Assembly: GCA_963815045.1 (NCBI GenBank)
Contig: CAWFET010000004.1
Location: 1 to 64,000, forward strand
DNA: 64,000 nucleotides
Direction: 5' to 3'
Source of the DNA: DASUPK01 sp963815045
GTDB lineage: Bacteria > Actinomycetota > Thermoleophilia > Solirubrobacterales > 70-9
The position numbers were made by a program, and so were the translations under genes. The notes under the pieces are model-generated. The model was not told where the DNA came from and did no database searches. It saw only the letters and a program-made list of their open reading frames with translations. Below are positions 60,415 through 64,000 of the stretch, piece after piece. Every line of letters begins with the position of its first letter. Within the stretch, counting starts at the first letter, position 1.

Positions 60415-61746
60415 CTACGCCGGTGGGATGTTCTGGTTTCGGTGCAGGACGTTGTCGGGGTCGTAGCGCGACTTGAGCGCCTGCAGGCGTGTGAAGTTCT
60501 CCGGGCCGAATGCGGCGCGCACCCTCTCGATCGGCTCGTCCGCCTGCATGTAGTTGGCGTAGCCGCCGCTCGTCGACCAGGGCTCGAGGGCCGCGGCGGT
60601 CTCGCGGGCCCAGGCGATCTCCTCGTCGTCATCGGCCGGGTCGAGCCAGCTCGCCATCACGCTGACGTTGAAGGCGGCGTCGCGGTAGGCGAGGGCCGCG
60701 CTGGAGGGGTCGACGTCCTTCGGGGCGCCGTGCAGCGACTCGAAGAGGATCGCTCCCGGCGGGCGGCCGATGGCGGTCATCCGCTCGATCAGGTGGTCGA
60801 TCAGCTCGTCCGGCAGCTCGCGGACGAAGTGGCCCTTCCAGTAGTTGCGATCGACGCCGTAGCCGGGGTTGAAGACGAGCTGTTGGTCGAGGAAGGTCTG
60901 CGGGCGGATCTTGTCGGCGACGAGGGCGTCGGCGGCACGCAACTCGTCGAGCTCGGGCACCTCCTCCCCGTCGCCCGTGTAGCAGGGGACCACGACCAGA
61001 TTGAGCGTCATGTCGTCGGCGACGGAGATCTGCGCCTGGATGCTGAGGTCGGTGCCGGCGGCCGCGACCGCGTCGCGGAAGGCCCGGAGCGCCCCGGGGA
61101 CCGCCTCCCCCTCGTACTCGAGCCGCCCGCCGACGACCCGCTCGAGTGGATGGAGCCGCATCCGCAGCTCGGTCACGACGCCGAAGTTGCCGCCTCCGCC
61201 GCGCAGCCCCCACAACAGCTCCTCGTGGCCGTCGTCCTCGGTGCGCACGATCCCCTCCGCCGGGGTCACGACCGTCGCGCCGAGCAGGTTGTCGCACGTG
61301 AGCCCGTGCTGGGCGGTGAGGTGGCCGATGCCGCCGCCGAGGGTGAGGCCGGTGACGCCGGTCGAGCCGACCACGCCACCGGGGGTGACCAGGCCGTGGG
61401 CCTGGGAGGCCTGGTCGAAGTCGAGCCAGGTGGCGCCGCCGCCGGAGCGGGCGACTCGCTCGCCGGGGTCGACCTCGACCGTGCGCATCTTGGTCAGGTC
61501 GATCACCAGGCCGTCGTCGACCGCGCAGTGGCCGGCGGGATTGTGACCTCCTCCCCGGACCGCGATCTCCAGCCCGTTCTCCTGCGCGAAGGCGAGCGCT
61601 GCGGCGACGTCGTCGGCATCGACGCAGCGGGCGATCACGGCCGGGCGGCGGTCGATCAGCAGGTTGAAGGAGAGGCGCGCCTTCTCGTACTCGGGGTCGC
61701 CCTCGGCCAGGACGTCGCCCTTTAGCTGTCCAGCGAGCTGGTTCAT
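60415..61746 (-). CDS. FAD-binding oxidoreductase of the berberine-bridge type
   Basis: A 443-residue flavoenzyme with bicovalent FAD. The histidine attachment site is IAVRGGGHNPAGHCAVDDGL, the cysteine site is in HLTAQHGLTCDNLLGATVV, and the C-terminal BBE motif is in NYMQADEPIERVRAAFGPEN followed by YDPDNVLHRNQNIPPA. The family oxidises sugars, alkaloids or related alcohols; the substrate here is unknown. ATG 61746 overlaps the SRPBCC stop by 4 bp, so they form an operon with the dihydrofolate-reductase-like gene. Confidence 0.92.
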   Translation of the reverse strand: MNQLAGQLKGDVLAEGDPEYEKARLSFNLLIDRRPAVIARCVDADDVAAALAFAQENGLEIAVRGGGHNPAGHCAVDDGLVIDLTKMRTVEVDPGERVARSGGGATWLDFDQASQAHGLVTPGGVVGSTGVTGLTLGGGIGHLTAQHGLTCDNLLGATVVTPAEGIVRTEDDGHEELLWGLRGGGGNFGVVTELRMRLHPLERVVGGRLEYEGEAVPGALRAFRDAVAAAGTDLSIQAQISVADDMTLNLVVVPCYTGDGEEVPELDELRAADALVADKIRPQTFLDQQLVFNPGYGVDRNYWKGHFVRELPDELIDHLIERMTAIGRPPGAILFESLHGAPKDVDPSSAALAYRDAAFNVSVMASWLDPADDDEEIAWARETAAALEPWSTSGGYANYMQADEPIERVRAAFGPENFTRLQALKSRYDPDNVLHRNQNIPPA

Positions 61747-62180
61747 CCCCCTTCGAGGATCCGCTTCAGGTCCGCGAAGTTGGAGTCGACCCCGCGCTTC
61801 ACCGCGCGCGAGGCGAGCGGGCCGAGCGCGCCGGCGAGACCACCGAGCTCCACCTCGGCCGCCAGCTGCAGCAGCGTCGCACCCTCCTCGTCGGTGAGGA
61901 CGTACCGGTACCGGAACGGCGTGGGCCCGGAGGTGGTCCGGATCACGAACAGCGTCGGGCGGTTGACCTCGACGACCTCGAGGTCGTTCTCCGCCGCGCC
62001 GCTGGGGAGCTCCCGCTCCATCCGGTAGGTGGCCCCGACGCCATCGGCGCCGGGCGAGGTCTCCCGCACGGACTGGACGGCGGAGTTCCAGCGCGCGAAC
62101 GTGGTCGGGTCCGAGACGTAGTCGAAGACCGCCTCGATCGGCCGCTCGATCCGGACGCTGGTCTCGAAGTTCACCGGCAT
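61743..62180 (-). CDS. SRPBCC (polyketide cyclase-like) family protein
   Basis: A 145-residue START/Bet v 1-fold protein: VRIERPIEAVFDYVSDPTTF, YRMERELPSGAAENDLEVVE, RYVLTDEEGATLLQLAAEVE. Such proteins bind hydrophobic ligands in a central cavity. ATG 62180 gives the normal start MPVNFETSVRIER; upstream in-frame sequence is a shadow of the next gene. It overlaps the flavoenzyme by 4 bp. Confidence 0.82.
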   Translation of the reverse strand: MPVNFETSVRIERPIEAVFDYVSDPTTFARWNSAVQSVRETSPGADGVGATYRMERELPSGAAENDLEVVEVNRPTLFVIRTTSGPTPFRYRYVLTDEEGATLLQLAAEVELGGLAGALGPLASRAVKRGVDSNFADLKRILEGG

Positions 62181-62196
62181 CGAGACTACCCGCCGC

Positions 62197-62718
62197 TCAC
62201 GGCGCCCCGTAGAGGAGCTCGACGGCGCCGCCGGGCAGCGCCCGTTCGCTCCGCAGCTCCAACCTCTTGCCGGGACGGAACGCCGGGGTGAGCTGCATCC
62301 CCTCCCCGACGACGATCGGGAGGACGACCAGGCCGAACTCGTCGATCGCTCCGAGCTCGCGATAGGTCTGGATCGTGGTGGGGCCGCCGACCAGGTGGAC
62401 GTCGCCGCCGCTGTTCGCCTCCTTGACCTGGTCGAGCAGTCGCTGCGGATCATCCTCGACGACGACCTGCTCGGGAATCCCCTCCGGGCGCTCCGCGCCG
62501 AGCACGAATACGTCGACGTCGGACCAAGGCCACTGCTCGGCCCCGACTGCCGGCAGCAGCGTGGTGCGGCCCATCATCACCGCGTCGCACGCGGCCTGGA
62601 GCTCGACGAACCCATAGGCCTCGGGATCCCAATCGGGGTCCTCGAGCTGGACCGGCATTCCATCGGCTCTGGAGATGTAGCCGTCGAGGCTCGTGCACAT
62701 GCGGGTTCGGATCTGCAT
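62197..62718 (-). CDS. Dihydrofolate-reductase-like (RibD C-terminal) protein
   Basis: A 173-residue protein of the DHFR-like family used by riboflavin and antibiotic pathways: MQIRTRMCTSLDGYISRADG, CDAVMMGRTTLLPAVGAEQW, GDVHLVGGPTTIQTYRELGA, GLVVLPIVVGEGMQLTP. The NADPH-binding strand VHLVGG and helix are present. The substrate is unknown. ATG 62718 follows an AGGAGC site. It is the first gene of the three-gene minus-strand unit and divergent from the patatin gene. Confidence 0.86.
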   Translation of the reverse strand: MQIRTRMCTSLDGYISRADGMPVQLEDPDWDPEAYGFVELQAACDAVMMGRTTLLPAVGAEQWPWSDVDVFVLGAERPEGIPEQVVVEDDPQRLLDQVKEANSGGDVHLVGGPTTIQTYRELGAIDEFGLVVLPIVVGEGMQLTPAFRPGKRLELRSERALPGGAVELLYGAP

Positions 62719-62780
62719 CGGGCTCCTTTCTAGGATCGTCACGGTATAGACGCTGCGATTCGGACAAACTCATCGAAGAC

Positions 62781-63890
62781 ATGGCCCCAAGCGAGACCAG
62801 GCCCACCGACCGCTTCCGCATCCTCTGTGTCGACGGCGGCGGCATCCGCGGCCTGATCCCTGCGCTGGTGATCGCCGACATCGAGCGCCGGATCCAGGAG
62901 CAGGCCGGCGCGCAGGCCCGTATCTCCGACTACTTCCAGATGTTCGCTGGGACCTCGACCGGCGGGCTGGTCGCGCTCAGCCTGACCACTCCTGATCCGG
63001 CCAACCCGGAGCGGCCCGCGGTCACTGCCGACGAGCTGGCGAGCTTCTACGTCGAGGACGGGCCCGGGATCTTCCACCGCAGCCTCTGGCAGAAGATCCG
63101 GACCCTGTGGGGCTGGCTCGGGCCCAAGTACACGCTCGGCCCGCTGCAGGAGGCGATCGAGCGCCGCCTCGGGACCACCGAGATCCAGAACGCGCTCCGC
63201 GAGCTGATCGTCTGCTCCTACGACATGACCGACCGCCAGCCCTACTTCTTCAAGCGCTGGCGCGCCCGCGAGCTGCCCGAGTCCGACCGCAACCGCCCGC
63301 TCGCAGACGCCGGCCTCGCCACCTCTGCCGCCCCGACCTACTTCCCCTCGCACGAGCTCGACGGCCACGCCCTGGTCGACGGCGGCGTCTTCGCCGCCAA
63401 CCCGGTGATCGTCGCGATCGTGGAGGCGCTGAAGCGCTTCGGCGACGACCCCCACCATCTCGACCAGGACGACCTGATGGTGGTCTCGATCGGCACCGGG
63501 CTGCACGAGGACGGCTACTCGCAGGACCAGGTGAAGGGCTGGGGGAAGCTCGGCTGGATCCTGCCCCAGAAGGGTGAGCCGCCGATCCTCGGCGCGACCC
63601 TGGGCGGAGCCGCCGACGGAGCCGATCACTGGGCGCACACCCTGCTGAACCACCCCGACGACCCGCACATCCAGCCCGCCGACCTCGGCCACGGCCCGCG
63701 CTACTTCCGGCTTCAGGTCTCGCTCACCGAATCGGTCCCGCTCGATGACGCCGGTGAGCAGACGCTGAAGCAGACACTTCCCGCCTTCGCCGAGCAGCTG
63801 ATCCGGGACAACGACGTCGAGATCTCCGGGATCGTCGAGCGCCTGCTCCGCGCGGGCCCGCTGCCCTACGACCCGGCGCCCGCGGCCTAG
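62781..63890 (+). CDS. Patatin-like phospholipase
   Basis: A 369-residue lipid acyl hydrolase. The oxyanion hole is GGGIRG (19-24), the nucleophile elbow is GTSTG with Ser59, and the second dyad residue is in DGG (Asp200). A domain FAANPVIVAIVEALKRFGDD follows. It resembles CapV/CapE-type patatins used as effectors in defence systems, but no cyclase or sensor gene lies nearby. ATG 62781 has no strong ribosome site. Confidence 0.9.
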   Translation: MAPSETRPTDRFRILCVDGGGIRGLIPALVIADIERRIQEQAGAQARISDYFQMFAGTSTGGLVALSLTTPDPANPERPAVTADELASFYVEDGPGIFHRSLWQKIRTLWGWLGPKYTLGPLQEAIERRLGTTEIQNALRELIVCSYDMTDRQPYFFKRWRARELPESDRNRPLADAGLATSAAPTYFPSHELDGHALVDGGVFAANPVIVAIVEALKRFGDDPHHLDQDDLMVVSIGTGLHEDGYSQDQVKGWGKLGWILPQKGEPPILGATLGGAADGADHWAHTLLNHPDDPHIQPADLGHGPRYFRLQVSLTESVPLDDAGEQTLKQTLPAFAEQLIRDNDVEISGIVERLLRAGPLPYDPAPAA

Positions 63891-64000
63891 CGCTTCCTCT
63901 TCGTCTTCAGCTTCAGCTTGGCGTTAACCGTCTTGGCGAAGCCAGCCGAGGGGCTGAAGGTGATGCGTGCCCGGACATTGACGTGGCCCTTGCCGCGGAG
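63887..64000 (-). CDS. C-terminal end of a secreted protein (continues outside window)
   Basis: The visible 37 residues (LRGKGHVNVRARITFSPSAG then FAKTVNAKLKLKTKRKR, stop at 63887) match the end of the kelch protein (LKLRAAITFSPDAG, LKLKLKRHA). It is therefore probably the basic C-terminal domain of another exported protein. The rest lies to the right of the window. It overlaps the patatin stop by 4 bp. Confidence 0.7.
   Translation of the reverse strand, partial: LRGKGHVNVRARITFSPSAGFAKTVNAKLKLKTKRKR

Noticed and set aside
62781..63890. Patatin-like protein as effector of an anti-phage CBASS system
   Set aside because: The catalytic motifs fit, but no nucleotide cyclase, sensor or accessory gene lies within the visible flanks. 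The neighbours are a DHFR-like gene and a secreted-protein end.

Overview
The window is G+C-rich, densely coded bacterial DNA, most likely from the class Thermoleophilia (order Solirubrobacterales or a close relative) of the Actinomycetota. This rests on family content, not on a marker gene. There is a secreted protein with the LSFANVMASVAVFVALGGG-type N-terminus common in that order. Several secreted proteins end in lysine-rich tails or a basic beta domain. There is an AbiEi/DUF559 protein, a glutamine synthetase III, and many GTG or TTG starts. No rRNA, tRNA, CRISPR array or insertion sequence was seen.

Region 1 (1-7 kb) holds a first phosphate transporter: pstS on the minus strand, divergent from pstC-pstA-pstB. 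It is followed by three zinc-ribbon proteins, one of them a membrane-anchored phosphoesterase. Almost every gene here is broken by one-base indels in G or C runs. From about 7.1 kb onward the reading frames are nearly clean, so the breaks look like sequencing errors near a contig end rather than gene decay.

Region 2 (9.6-17.1 kb) is a second, intact phosphate module on the minus strand: an OmpR-type response regulator, a PstS-like binding protein, a winged-helix protein without a receiver, then pstS-pstC-pstA-pstB-phoU. Arrays of 11-bp direct repeats resembling the actinobacterial PHO box (GTTCACC core) lie before pstS1, before the extra binding protein, before pstS2 and next to the regulator. 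The last points along the plus strand towards an intrinsic terminator that belongs to no visible gene, which suggests a phosphate-regulated small RNA.

Region 3 (17-34 kb) is mixed housekeeping: a cation diffusion facilitator, UppP, an M23 peptidase, two crotonases, a DMT exporter, a lipoate ligase-like protein, HAD and metallophosphoesterase enzymes, a TMEM175-type channel, a GGDEF protein and VOC proteins. At 21.5-22.5 kb an AbiEi-DUF559 gene is framed exactly by two 39-bp direct repeats that fold into hairpins with a compensatory base-pair change. This is the most unusual structure in the window.

Region 4 (34.6-64 kb) holds glutamine synthetase III, a GAF-GGDEF protein, a DUF2855 protein, a CPA1 sodium/proton antiporter, an acyl-CoA ligase, a type II NADH dehydrogenase next to a phytoene desaturase-like oxidoreductase, a TetR/hydrolase divergent pair with a clear palindromic operator, a DrrAB-like ABC transporter, FtsH, a DegV protein, a berberine-bridge-type flavoenzyme operon, a patatin-like phospholipase and several secreted proteins. 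A secreted-protein gene runs off the right edge.
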